Source: Conidiobolus incongruus B7586 (lineage: Eukaryota > Entomophthoromycota > Entomophthoromycetes > Entomophthorales > Conidiobolaceae). From it: a DNA stretch of 22,981 nt. A program made the translations under genes and the position numbers. The stretch spans positions 1 through 22,981 of the forward strand of contig JNEM01012012.1 of assembly GCA_000697335.1 (NCBI GenBank), written 5' to 3'. This document shows positions 11,730-21,642 of this stretch, piece by piece; within the stretch, counting starts at the first letter, position 1, and the number at the start of each line of letters is the position of its first letter. The notes beneath the pieces were generated by a model that made no database searches, was not told the DNA's origin, and saw nothing but the letters and a program-made list of their open reading frames with translations.

Positions 11730-12010
11730 TTAATTCAGAAACCTTTATTAATTGTAAAGCTAGTATAAACATATTATCTAAGAATATAGCAAAAATGTTA
11801 AAAATACCTTATTACAAAAATCTCACAATAAGTTACTAAACAGTAACTCACCAAGAAATAAAAACCAAAGGTAGAATTAATACTCTTATATTTAACATTA
11901 AAAGTATTCCTTTTGAGGTAAATTTCTAGGTAATTAATTCACCAACTATTTATATTTTGCTAGGTCATCTATTTTTACAGAAGGAGAAAATTTTAACTTA
12001 TTAAGCTATT
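11730..12010 (+). mobile_element. Retropepsin-like protease region of element 2
   Basis: ASINILSKNIAKMLKIPYYK at about 11760-11820 fits the segment after the aspartic protease active-site loop (DTGAxxNFI...A). A later strand, TIYILLGHLFL near 11950-11980, fits the ILG(M/H)(D/P)W(L) motif. It is a broken fossil. Confidence 0.7.
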
Positions 12011-12339
12011 GGTACTTTTGTTGCTTTTTAAAACAATGAACCTTAATTCTTTTAGGCTATCACTTATCAAAAAAAACACCAGGATAATAAAATTAAAATT
12101 GATCCCCTGTTAACCTTCTACTTAATAATATCTATAGAAAGAGGTTATTCTTTTGAAGAAGAAAAAGAGCTTGAAAAATTAAAATATAATATCTTCTTAA
12201 ATCTTGATAAAAAGAAAATTGCAATATTTCTACATCATTATATTAATCTAGTAGTATTCTCACTTTATAAACTCTTGGGTACAAATACTATTGAATTCCC
12301 TATTCTACTAATTGCTGATGTATATACTCTAAAGAACTA

Positions 12340-13110
12340 CAGAACTTCTAGAATCCTAGTTTTCTAACAAGGTAAAGTAGAGGAAAAGATGGAAAAACTT
12401 TTGAAAGGGAAAATCATTAAAGATATTAACTCTGAATAAAGTTTCAAGATAGTTATTATACTTAAGAAAAATAAAAAAGTGAGAATATGTGTGAATTTTG
12501 CTTTAATTAATAAGATTACTGTTAAAAACTTTTATCCTCTACTATTAGTTTAAAACCTGTTGGATTTATTATAACAAGGAGCTATCTTCTTATCTCTTGA
12601 TTTTCTTTTAAGTTACTATTAGATTAAGGTAAAAAAAGAGGATAGATATAAAACTGTTTTTAATATTATATAAAGTTGATATTAATATAACTAACTCTTA
12701 TATAGTTTAGTTAACACCTTAACATTTTTTCAATAATTTATAAATAGCATCCTTTATAAGTATATTAGATATTTTATGTTTATCAATTTAAATGATGTCT
12801 TTATCTTCTTAGAAATAGTTAAGCAATACTTGACACACTTGGGAAAAGTGTTTGCAATACTATAATAACATAAATTATATATTAATATAAAGAAATGTGC
12901 TTTTAGTTTCTATCAAATTAAATACTTAGGTTACTATATATCTAAAGATATAATTACACCTAATAAATCTAACACTAAGAAGATTAAAGTTTTAAATCCT
13001 TTAACTAATATAACAAGACTCTATTCTTTCTTAAAAGCTACTAGTTACTATAGAGGTTTTATGAGGGGTTATTCTTATATAACTTGTCCTCTAACTGAAT
13101 TAATCAAGAA
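12340..13110 (+). mobile_element. Reverse transcriptase region of element 2
   Basis: The region shows the ordered RT landmarks: a fingers segment near 12410-12540 (KVRICVNFALINKITVKNFY), a YYxIxVKKEDRYKT-like segment near 12610-12655, and KKCAFSFYQIKYLGYYISKD near 12890-12950 at the palm/thumb boundary, then a SYYRGFM-type connection. It is broken. Confidence 0.9.
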
Positions 13111-13129
13111 AAACATCCCTTATATTTAA

Positions 13130-13600
13130 ACATTAAAATATAATAAAGCTTATAGTAGTTTAAAAGAGAAACTTGTTTCTTACTTAGTATTATATATCTT
13201 AAAATTTAACCATCTATTTATTCTAGCTATAGATGCTTTAAACTATACAACAAAAGCTGTTTTAAGTTAATATTGTAATAATCACAAAGAACATCCTATG
13301 AGATACTAGTCAAAACAATTCTTACCAGCTTAAAAGAAATATAGTATTATTATAAAAGAAAGCTTAGCTATTGTCCTTGTTGTTCAACATTTCCATCACT
13401 ATCTAATAAGCCAAATGTTTTATATCATCACAAATCACTAACCAGCTAAATTCTTCCTGGTAAGTTTTAACCCCTCCCCCCAACAAGCTTATTAGATAGT
13501 AAAGCTCTCAGCTTATAATTATACTATAACATATAAGGAAGGGAAGAAACACACTAATATTGATTTTTTTAGTAGAATTAAGATAAACCTATATTCAACC
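13130..13600 (+). mobile_element. RNase H region of element 2
   Basis: FILAIDALNYTTKAVLS near 13213-13265 is the first RNase H strand and helix, and a later segment with FYIITNH near 13420-13440 is the fourth-strand region. It is broken. Confidence 0.82.
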
Positions 13601-13879
13601 CAATTTATAAAAGGTACCCAATCTTAAACAAAAAGATATAAATTTTTTTAGAGAAAGTGTTTAATTATTTACAATTCTTTATAAAATACCTTAAGTATAG
13701 TAGAACTTAAACTAAACATAAGGCAGCTATAAACTATTTTATCTAAAATAAGCAATTGGTTTTTAATCAATATTAACCTAATAGTTAACCATATAAAATT
13801 ATCCCTAAGATTTTTAAAAGGAGAGAGAAGATAAAAATCACTAATTTAGAAAATAGTTATTATAGTTATAAAGTTACTT

Positions 13880-14620
13880 ACAAGAAACTTCAACCTTATT
13901 ATTAATAGCTTAAACAAGTTACTCAACTGAAGAATTTTATCTAAATGTGTAAAGTTTGCTAATAATTCAAACACTGTGCTTTAAAAGAACCTGAACAAAT
14001 TATAAAACCTCCCAACTAAATCTTTAATTGCTAACATTTAAATTATATTAGCCCTTTTAAAACAACCAGAAAAAGATATAAATATATTCTAGTAATGGTT
14101 GAAAATATAACCTAATAGGTAATTATAATCTTAACTAAAGAATATATAGTGTTAATTACTACAAAACTCTTTTACTATAAGGTAATCAATATTTATAATC
14201 CTTTAAAAGAAGTAGTAACTGATAATAGTTATCAATTTATAAAAGATTTCAAGCAATTACAAAATATTTTAGTAATGCATTATATTAAAACAACAACTTA
14301 CTATCTTTAAACTAATAATAAATTAGAAAAGTTTAATCAAACACTAATTAAATCTCTTGTTAAATAGTATGAAGAAACCAAGTTTTCCTAGGATAAAGAA
14401 ATCCCTTAGGTAATTTAGAATTACTATACTAAGGTTTATTCTAATACAAGATATATACTTTTTTATTTAATGTTTAACACTATGTTTAAAGAACTTTTAT
14501 TATTACAATTAAAGCTAGTGTTAGTTGAAAAATGTTACACTAGGGTTAAAAATATAGAGAATCTTTATTATATTCACACCTTTCTTTTTGAAAAACAAGA
14601 GCTAAAACAATATCTTAAAC
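13880..14620 (+). mobile_element. Integrase region of element 2
   Basis: NYISPFKTTRKRYKYILVMV (from about 14041) is the first core strand. VVTDNSYQFIKDF near 14211-14250 is the second-aspartate strand of the DDE core. A basic C-terminal tail continues to about 14810 (RFLGYKIINSNKKRVYKVVL). It is broken. A chromodomain is not evident. Confidence 0.82.
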
Positions 14621-15096
14621 TCCTAGAAGAAAAGTTTAAAAGAGATTAAGCAGTAACATTAGCTAACCCTCATAAGGTCTAAAAGAATTAATCTAAGTTA
14701 TTACTTAGAAGATTTTTGGGTTATAAAATAATAAACTCTAATAAAAAAAGAGTTTATAAAGTAGTACTTCCTGGTGAGTAAGGTAAATAAGTTAATTAAG
14801 ATCAAATCTATGTTTATTAAAAACCTAATACTAAAGCAAGTAACTTACATAGACCCTAGATAACCTTAATCTATTATCTATTATTATCTTAAGCTTTATA
14901 ATTAAAGTTTCCTAGCAAAATCTATAAGCTACCTATCAACACCATATAACTATTATCTATTTTTACTTTTTACTAATAGTTAATATATCCAAATATCTTG
15001 ATTGTTATTTTAAGTTCACTATAGAAATTTCTTAATCTACTTATTATTTAACTCAATTGTAAGTTTTAGGTCAAGACTAAAAATACCTTAAGATAT

Positions 15097-15555
15097 TATT
15101 ACCAGCAAGTATTTTGATAGTTAAGCTATTTCTATAATGTTATTAGATGTTAACATCCCTTTTAATTTATTTATACATAGTAAAGCTTCACTTGTTATCT
15201 ATAGTTGTTATCTTAATATCAATAAACTTTAAGCCCTTAGAAGGTGAGTTATAATCTATAAATTACCATAGATATATAATCTTAGTTACAACTATTATAA
15301 TAAAGATATCTTTTTCCATCACAAATCTATTAAATTACTTGAATCTTTAAGTTATTACTTATCAACTGGTGATTAAGTTAAGAACTAAGATAACATTAAA
15401 TCTTTATAATTCTTGGTTAGAGATATTATGGATATTTGTGATTTATAAGCAATCTACTTTATTAGTACTTATCCCTACCTTTTAGTATATCTAGTAAATA
15501 TAATATTCAACTTTTACCCAAATCCTTAACACTGAGAAACAACTCATTGTCAACA
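15097..15555 (+). repeat. 3' LTR of element 2
   Basis: The partner of 8864-9322. It begins TATTACCAGC and ends TTGTCAACA. Transitions against the 5' copy go in both directions in similar numbers, unlike the one-sided pattern in element 1. Confidence 0.93.
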
Positions 15556-15568
15556 TCTTTAACATAAG
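15556..15568. repeat. Right ends: element 2 TSD, last 5 bp of LTR 1, element 1 TSD
   Basis: TCTT (15556-15559) is the right target duplication of element 2. TAACA (15560-15564) is the severed end of the element 1 LTR. TAAG (15565-15568) is the right target duplication of element 1. The 13 bases together record both insertions. Confidence 0.75.
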
Positions 15569-16025
15569 TAATTTTAATTTAATACTTTTTTAATTCAGAA
15601 TTTAATAATTAAAGAATAAGTGAAATTAATGCACCTTTATTCCAGAATAAATTTAAAATTGAATCAGAATATTTACATCATAAACTTAATTTGAAATAAA
15701 AATTGAAATTTCAAAATTGATTAAGATTTATTATATTTATGTTTACTATGAATTTCATTTCAAAATCAGAACCAGTATAATATGGATATAATTTATCATA
15801 TCAAATGTTTAATATAACTGATTTAAATTTTATGAGACAAATTTGAAAAAATAAAAAGTTGCACATAGATATAACTTAGAACAGAATATATAAATATTAG
15901 CAAATGTTTTTTAAAAAATGTATTGATCAATATTGTTAATATATCTATAGCCAAAGATCAAATTTGATAAAATTTAGATTTAAATCATTATATAACATAA
16001 AAAATCAAAACTCTATTGCTTTATT

Positions 16026-16044
16026 AACCATTATAATAATGGTT
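16026..16044. repeat. Perfect palindrome, 8 bp arms
   Basis: AACCATTA and TAATGGTT flank a TAA spacer. It could be a binding site for a dimeric regulator or simply chance in AT-rich sequence. Confidence 0.6.
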
Positions 16045-16243
16045 TTGATTTGAACTTGTATTTCTTTTATATACTCCAAATATAATCATTATATTAAAGA
16101 GTATTGGCCATATTGTATTATTTTAATTTTGTATTTATTAGATCTATTTAATGATTTATTCAATACATTTAATGGTATACTAATTTAATTTTAATACAAT
16201 TAATATTATTCGAAAAAAAGTAATTTATTAAGATTCAAATTTA

Positions 16244-16910
16244 ATTGTTCATCCTGCAAAGTTTTGAGGTAAAAATAAAACCTTCCCAGAGGATATGAAA
16301 GAATCATAGCTTTGATTATTCACAATATCTTGCTTTAATTATTTACAATAACAAATACCAAATTCAACCTAATGATCTTTTGATATTGTTGATATATTCG
16401 GTAAGTAACATTATACAATCCAAGTTTAAAATTTCGTTTTATACAATGTTATGCTCATTTTGAAAAAACTAAAATTCAGTAATATTTTAATGTATCAATT
16501 GTACCCAATTTTAAGGATTATTTATTATAAAAAAATAAGATTTTAATATTATTTTATTTATTTCAACTATTTTCGAACTTAATCTATTTAAATATTAAAT
16601 TATTTGTAAAATTTTCCATAACATGATGAATTTCCAAATTAAGTACAAATATCTAATTAATCTAAATTTTTTGTTCCACTTCATATTGTTACTATTCCTA
16701 TTGTTCTCTGACGTCGAAAATTATTCAATAGTTCAAGGCTAAACAGTTAGCCATTCATTATGTTAAATAATTCTCTCAAGACTAATGTAGTGATGATTAT
16801 GTGGTTATTTTAGAATAGATTTAAATGTTGAAGAATATTGGATATTAACCAATCACTATTTGTAAAACATTTAATAACAATTTGGGATTACTTTGTGTAA
16901 TATGACAATA
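16244..16910 (+). pseudogene. Possible GT13-like remnant right of the elements
   Basis: Three scattered plus-strand scraps resemble consecutive GT13 landmarks: IVHPAKF at 16244-16264; LPRGYERIIALIIHNILL at 16282-16335 (compare the GYYKIARHYRWAL motif of MGAT1); and VVILE at 16801-16815, with a shifted frame DLNVEEYW after it (compare VVVEDDLEVAPDF). They are in different frames and about 460 bp separates the second and third, more than the family would have. A strong donor-like GGTAAGTAA sits at 16400. This may be the far side of a gene the retrotransposons split, or chance resemblance. Confidence 0.22.
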
Positions 16911-16922
16911 TCTCTAACTGAA

Positions 16923-16978
16923 ATCTATTAAAAGTGTAAACCCACTCCTAATAGCTTCGCAAGGAGTCATTAATAGAT
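16923..16978. other. Two-tier stem-loop
   Basis: The outer arms ATCTATTAA (16923-16931) and TTAATAGAT (16970-16978) pair perfectly over 9 bp. Inside them ACTCCT (16944-16949) pairs with AGGAGT (16962-16967) around a 12-nt loop. No adjacent gene explains it as a terminator. It could be a structured RNA element or a cruciform. Confidence 0.5.
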
Positions 16979-17291
16979 GAATCTGAGATTACTAGTAAAT
17001 CATCATTTCATAATACCCATATTACCTTAATACTCCAATAAAATGCTCTACAATCAGGAGGTCGATACAATAATAATTAAATAAAATTTTCTAATTTAGA
17101 TTATGAGCTTGTTAAACAATAAATAACACCTCCAAAACCATAATAAACATATGAAATCAATATTTAATCACAAAATGGCGTAAATAATAAATCTAATTTC
17201 CAAATTAAAATTCACTCTTTTTTTCATTTTATTTCAATTTTAATAACTAATTTGTTTTTAATATAATAATAATAATATTAATAGTAATTAT

Positions 17292-18555
17292 ATGAATGTA
17301 AGCATATCTTCAGCTACAACTACACCCGATCCCACACAATTAAGTTATTTAACGAACTCCCAATATTCGCCACAACGGTCTAAAGAGAATAAATTGTTAA
17401 GTCAATTTCAACAATTTAACAATTTCTTCAACCAATTCGAATCCTTTCCCCGTTCCAAATGGTCCCGATTAGCACTCTTCATTAACCTCCTACAAACCTT
17501 AAGTATCCTAACCTTACAAATCCTGGTTATCGTCCAACTCGTAAGTGACTTCCATGACAATGCTCACCAGTTATTGAATCCCATAGTGATTCTAATAGCT
17601 CAAATATACGAACTCTCAACTTTGTGGGATACTGTTATTCACAAAAATTTAATCCAGTTAGGTATATATAATATATTTGGATGGTTAATTGTTGTGATAA
17701 ATATACTATGGTTCTATACAAATCTTAATTCGGAATTCTCAGATCAGTTTAAAAATTCCAATTTATATTATTTAGAATTATGCTCTTTATTAATTCTCAT
17801 ATTTACTTCAATAACTTACATTCCAATATCTGTGGAACTCTATATAAAATTCAGATGGAATATATTCAAACGTTTAGGATCCAATTTACAACTTAAAAAT
17901 TATCTTTTGGTGCAGCAGTTGGTATTTGGTGGGTTACAATTACAAACTTTTGGGCTTATTATTATAGTGATCATTTTGACTTTGGTGCAAAAGATACCTC
18001 TTGCTGGATTAATAACTTCGTTGGTGGTTTGTTTGATTACAATTGCTGTAGCTTTTTTTAGCGCTATTAATGAGTTTCGGATTGGTTGTTACTTTGTTAT
18101 ACTATCTGAATTAGTTGGATTGGGTTTAATTATTTATGAATTAATTATCTTCTCAGAATCCAGCTTCCTTTTGAAGTTTAATTTTTATTTATTTAGTAAG
18201 TCTATTAATTATTTTTAAAAATACAATTACTGACACCATTATTTTAGGCACTTTGATATTGATTCTCATTCCCGTTAATATTGCAACGATTGTTACTAAT
18301 TTACTAAAATTCGATATGGGATTAAAACAGCAACTCTTAAATTTCAAATTGGAGACTCATACTGGTGGGAATACAATACCTTGGTTGAGGAATATTTTCA
18401 ATTTCAATAAAGAATCCAACTCCCCTAGAAGCTTACCTACTACAATGCGACAAAATTTGAGTTACTATTCAACTACGGAAGGAGGATATGAATCCAGTAC
18501 TAATGATCCGAGTCAATTAACTAGATCAGGAAATGACAGATGGATACTGGATTAA
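17292..18555 (+). CDS. UPF0658-family Golgi multi-pass membrane protein, two exons
   Basis: Exon 1 is 17292-18195 and exon 2 is 18248-18555, giving 403 aa. After a polar Ser/Thr/Gln-rich N-terminus (1-56) come about eight hydrophobic segments (roughly 58-84, 94-110, 121-141, 158-182, 206-231, 235-257, 264-287, 301-320). The hydrophilic C-terminal tail (about 323-403) is rich in Ser, Thr and Asn. FRWNIFKRLGSNLQLKNYL (187-205) matches the signature loop of the fungal UPF0658 Golgi apparatus proteins (type K-IGADLQLKRMY), and the last helix with TNLLKFDMGLKQQL matches their (N)FGKGLK end. S. pombe has two such proteins located to the Golgi; the molecular function is unknown. The start is the first ATG in the frame and no upstream in-frame extension is needed. 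The gene converges with TFC4. Family call is strong; function is unassigned. Confidence 0.85.
18196..18247 (+). other. Intron of the UPF0658-family gene (52 nt)
   Basis: Donor GTAAGT, a branch-like TTACTGAC near 18226-18233, and acceptor TTTTAG. It interrupts a serine codon after its first base. Without splicing, the last transmembrane helix and tail would be lost. Confidence 0.88.
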
Positions 18556-18627
18556 ATAATTTATTTAATTTAATCAATTAATAAAATACAAAAATAAAAC
18601 TATATTTAATAATAATTGATTTTAAAA
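18556..18627. terminator. Shared 3' region of two convergent genes
   Basis: Only 72 bp separate the two stop codons. The stretch is A/T-rich with AATAAA-like elements on the plus strand (AAAATAAAAC near 18589-18600), so both transcripts probably end within or past it and their 3' ends may overlap. Confidence 0.45.
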
Positions 18628-21600
18628 TCAAATTGTACAATATTTCCATAAATACCACTGAGCTAACCCTGTCGATCCAATACCTCTGTAATAAATTGAC
18701 AAATTGTAAGCTGCCTCATATTTGAGATTGAAATGGGGTAGAATAGTGTCCTAATGATTACAATTAGTAATAAATTTAATTATATATGTAAATCGAATAC
18801 CTTGTCAATTCCAAATTGCGACCCCTGTTGCTCCTTCTGCTGTTGCATGTCGTCCAACTCTAAGACACGTTCGTAGTGGGGAATTGCTAGATGGAAAAGG
18901 CCTGAAATCCAATAAGTATCAATTTCAATGGATCAAATCATTATAGTTACCAATGTAATGATAGGCTCTTGCCAAATTAAATTCAGCTTCTTGAGATTGA
19001 TCCCTATTTCGGATAGCATAATACTGTTTCAAATATGTAAAAGCCTAAAACCCAATTAATAAATACTATCAATTAACCATGAAATCAATTACCTGTAATA
19101 CTTGATAATGTCTATTATCAGAATTTCTTGCTGTTGAAATCCCTAAATAACATAATCCCAACCCCATGAGAATCAATGGCTCATTAGGCATCTTCAATAA
19201 ACTCTGGTGGAAGTAATGAATAGCTGTGAGAAAGCTACGTCCACACAGTAACATCAATCCTTGAATAAAATAAACTTCAGCTGGTAAGTCCCCACCAGTG
19301 GATTTCTTTTCATTGTCAATTAGGAGCCTTGTAAAGTACTTGAAAATGGAAGGGTTGCCAAAATGACTTAGCGATTTGAAACCGTTGCTGAGTGCAGTGG
19401 AGTAGAGACCGTAAACACGTGGATCATTTACATTGGTTTGGATCCAATGTCTCAAAAACTCAGCCATACTGTGGAAGTCACCATGCTTGAAAGCCAATGA
19501 CAAATTCAATAATTTTAAATAGATTTGAAAATTGGGAAATTTGTCCCCAATATAACAGTCCGTAACGTCCCTGAAGATTTGATTAGCCTTTGGACCTTCG
19601 TCCATGCTATAGAGGTGGACAGCAGCGACGATGAACAGTTGATACCAGTGAGTGAGTGGGTAACCGTGGAAGGTGTACGATTCCAAAGTGGACAAAAACT
19701 CTGAGGGAATTTCGCACATTTGAGAATCTAACAAATTTTGGGGGATTTGGTACCCTTCCCTCAATTTGGTAGAAGCTTCTTTAGAGTAGAACCACTTCTG
19801 TTTCGTAATGAATTGACGACTCAATTCCGCAACGGTATCTGCAAATTCTACCTTGAAGTTGGGTCCCTTGGTGTCCAGAAGGTCCAACTTGTGGAAGTTA
19901 ATTTCGATGTTTTGAACGATGGAGTAGGCGGCATTTGCATTGCGTTTCTTCGTCTTACGCTGTTTCTTCTTCCCACCCGCCTTCTTCATTTTTTCCTTTT
20001 TGAATACGTAAGTATTCGCATCGTCGTCGGGATCGTCGTGGTGGTGGGGAGGTTCGTAGTCGCTACCTTCGTCGCCATCCTCGTTGTACTCGTCGTCGGG
20101 ATCGTCGTAGAGATAGTCTAGATTTTGGACCTGGCCCTTCTTGTTGAGCATCACCAACTTATCTAGCATTTCAATCGCTGATTGTGAGTCTTTCATCTTA
20201 TTTTGGTATAGATCCTTCATAATCATGTACATTTCCCTTGTGGCGTATCCCGCATCATCCACCTTCTTATAGTAATACAGAGCTTTGTCCCATTGCTCGA
20301 GATTTTGGTAACATTCTGCCATTTTAGACCAGATTTCGTGATAGTCGAATTTACTGAAATTTAAAATTAAACGTTCATACTGTAAGAGTTCAAGATCATA
20401 ACGTCCACGAGCTTTGAAATCGTCTGCGATGTATAGGTAGATGTCTACGTGATCTTCCGTACCATACATATATAAATGTTCATGAAATTTGTACCCAACT
20501 TCTTGCATGTTAAGTAGAGTTAGAACCGTGCCCATCTGTGCTTTCAGTTCCATGGGGAAGTCAACGTCGGGCGTGGGGAGTAGTTTAAGTGCTTCGTCTT
20601 GAATTTGCGATAAGGTCATAAGATCTTCATTCCAGTCGTTGTTGGTAGCCCCTAAAATGATTATGTCGTAGCCTCTAATCACACGGCGAGCACATTCTAG
20701 ATACTTGCCATCCAGCATATATAATTCCACCATCAAATTGAGAAAATCCATAGTGAGTTTGTATCCTTTTTCCTGAGCAACATCAGGTTGAGTTAAATAA
20801 AGTGTCATTGTACGATGCATAGGTTCAATAGCCTTAGTCTTATTATCAGTGCTGGAGCATAAGAGAATCAAATCCCTCAAAGTTTCCAAATCCCAAGGGT
20901 CCGCCCTCAAAATTTGTCTATAACTAATCATAGTACGGTGATCGTCGCCAATTTCCTTACACATTTCAGCTTTACGACGTATGAGCTCGACGTCTGTATT
21001 ATCCGCCATGACAGCTTTACTGATACAGTAAAGTGCTTGATCCTTAAGACCTCTTTCGAGCGATTTATCCGCAAGGGTTTTCCACTTCTCGGGCTCGTAG
21101 GGATTAATATGAGCGGCCAACAAGAAAGCTTGAAATGATTTGTTATGATAACCCAAATCGTCCCAAATCAAACCCAAAGCATTCCAAGCGTCTGATACTG
21201 AAGGATTCCTAGCAATTATCTTATGAATTAAATTGAGAGCATCCTCCAATCTCTGATTTACATAATACAAATTGGCTTGAGCCATATCCCTTCTGATATC
21301 CTCTGGAAAATTTGTAATATGATGTTGTCGTGGCCTACCCTTGCCACCTTCACCTCCCCCAATCCCCGTTACCTGCCTCAGGGTATTTTGGAACTGGTAG
21401 AATTCGTTGTCCAAAGCACTCCAATCTATAGGGTTTTTACCCCTAGCATCTTCCTCATTCTCTAAAGTTGTCAAATATTCGTCATTAACCAACTGTCTCG
21501 TTGGACTATCAAAAGAATCTTGAAATCCCAAATCGTTAAACTCATCGTCGTCATCCACGTAATTTTGAAAATTTTCATCATTATCCGAGCGTGGATTCAA

Positions 21601-21642
21601 TTCATTGAAGTAATCATTTAATTCGTCTTCACTGTAATCCAT
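18628..21642 (-). CDS. TFC4: TFIIIC TPR subunit (Tfc4/Sfc4 family, tau131), four exons
   Basis: Exons: 21642-19093, 19044-18951, 18901-18801, 18750-18628; 955 aa, close to the roughly 1000 aa of the yeast proteins. TFIIIC binds the internal promoters of tRNA and 5S genes; this subunit is the TPR scaffold that recruits TFIIIB in the nucleus. An acidic N-terminus (1-65) precedes a TPR array (about 118-285, e.g. AWNALGLIWDDLGYHNKSFQ). More repeats follow at about 395-500. A charged linker holds a Asp/Glu/His run (513-542) then a Lys/Arg run (548-567), a likely nuclear localisation signal. C-terminal TPRs run from about 755, with the family signature NSDNRHYQVLQAF, then HYIGLFHLAIPHYERVLEL and YEAAYNLSIYYR across the spliced exons. 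The ATG lies at the start of the acidic region, as in orthologues. Alternative family members (other TPR scaffolds) are unlikely. Confidence 0.93.
18751..18800 (-). other. TFC4 intron 3 (50 nt)
   Basis: AAG|GTATTC donor, a near-consensus branch TACTAAT, and CATTAG|GA acceptor, phase 0. It joins GIDK to DTILPHFNLKYEAAYNL. Confidence 0.9.
18902..18950 (-). other. TFC4 intron 2 (49 nt)
   Basis: TTG|GTAACT donor and TTTCAG|GC acceptor, phase 1. It joins HYIG to LFHLAIPHYERVLEL, a conserved TPR. Confidence 0.9.
19045..19092 (-). other. TFC4 intron 1 (48 nt)
   Basis: CAG|GTAATT donor and TTTTAG|GC acceptor, phase 0, with TTATTAATT as branch-like sequence. Unspliced reading would end seven codons into the intron; spliced, the TPR signature NRHYQVLQAFTYLKQYY continues. 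Confidence 0.9.

Larger units (their letters stand above)
8864..15555 (+). mobile_element. Element 2: fossil Ty3/Gypsy LTR retrotransposon nested in element 1
   Basis: A 6692 bp unit with 459 bp direct LTRs, inserted in the same orientation as element 1. The internal order is gag-like, retropepsin, reverse transcriptase, RNase H, integrase, the Ty3/Gypsy arrangement. Its LTRs and RT sequence differ from those of element 1, so it is a separate family. The unit is complete end to end, but dozens of breaks remove all coding capacity. LTR divergence is about 10 percent (about 47 of 459 by eye, roughly 43 transitions to 4 transversions). RIP-type mutation rather than long time may explain much of it. 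Confidence 0.93.
1798..15564 (+). mobile_element. Element 1: fossil Ty3/Gypsy LTR retrotransposon, interrupted by element 2
   Basis: The element occupies 1798-8863 plus the last 5 bp at 15560-15564, about 7.07 kb without the insert. It has direct LTRs, a primer-binding-site candidate, an internal region in the order gag-like, reverse transcriptase, RNase H, integrase, a purine tract, and a 3' LTR. RNase H before integrase identifies Ty3/Gypsy (Metaviridae-type). The integrated unit is complete from end to end but its coding capacity is gone, with dozens of breaks. The LTRs differ at roughly 45-50 of about 430 positions, mostly C/T and G/A. If those are RIP changes, the divergence overstates its age. 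It is older than element 2, which sits inside its 3' LTR. Confidence 0.93.
15569..17291. other. AT-rich spacer between the elements and the membrane-protein gene
   Basis: No intact gene is present. It holds faint glycosyltransferase-like traces on the plus strand (16244-16910), an 8-bp-arm palindrome (16026-16044) and a two-part stem-loop (16923-16978). The last 100 bp before the ATG at 17292 is T-rich and then A/T-rich, as in many fungal promoters, with no clear TATA element distinguishable from the AT background. I found no tRNA. Confidence 0.5.

Noticed and set aside
1798-15564. Alternative genetic code with TAA/TAG read as an amino acid, suggested by stop-rich frames in the elements
   Set aside because: Both intact host genes use CAA/CAG for glutamine throughout and end at ordinary TAA and TGA codons, and the elements show a transition-biased decay that explains stop-rich frames.
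17030-17075. Possible tRNA, from a GGTCGATAC stretch resembling a T-arm
   Set aside because: No acceptor stem, anticodon arm or D-arm can be paired around it.
19738-20121. 127-codon plus-strand open frame opposite TFC4
   Set aside because: It lies wholly antisense to a conserved TFC4 exon, its composition mirrors the Asp/His codons, and it shows no recognisable domain.
20914-21465. Two shorter plus-strand open frames opposite TFC4
   Set aside because: They are shadows of the conserved coding strand.
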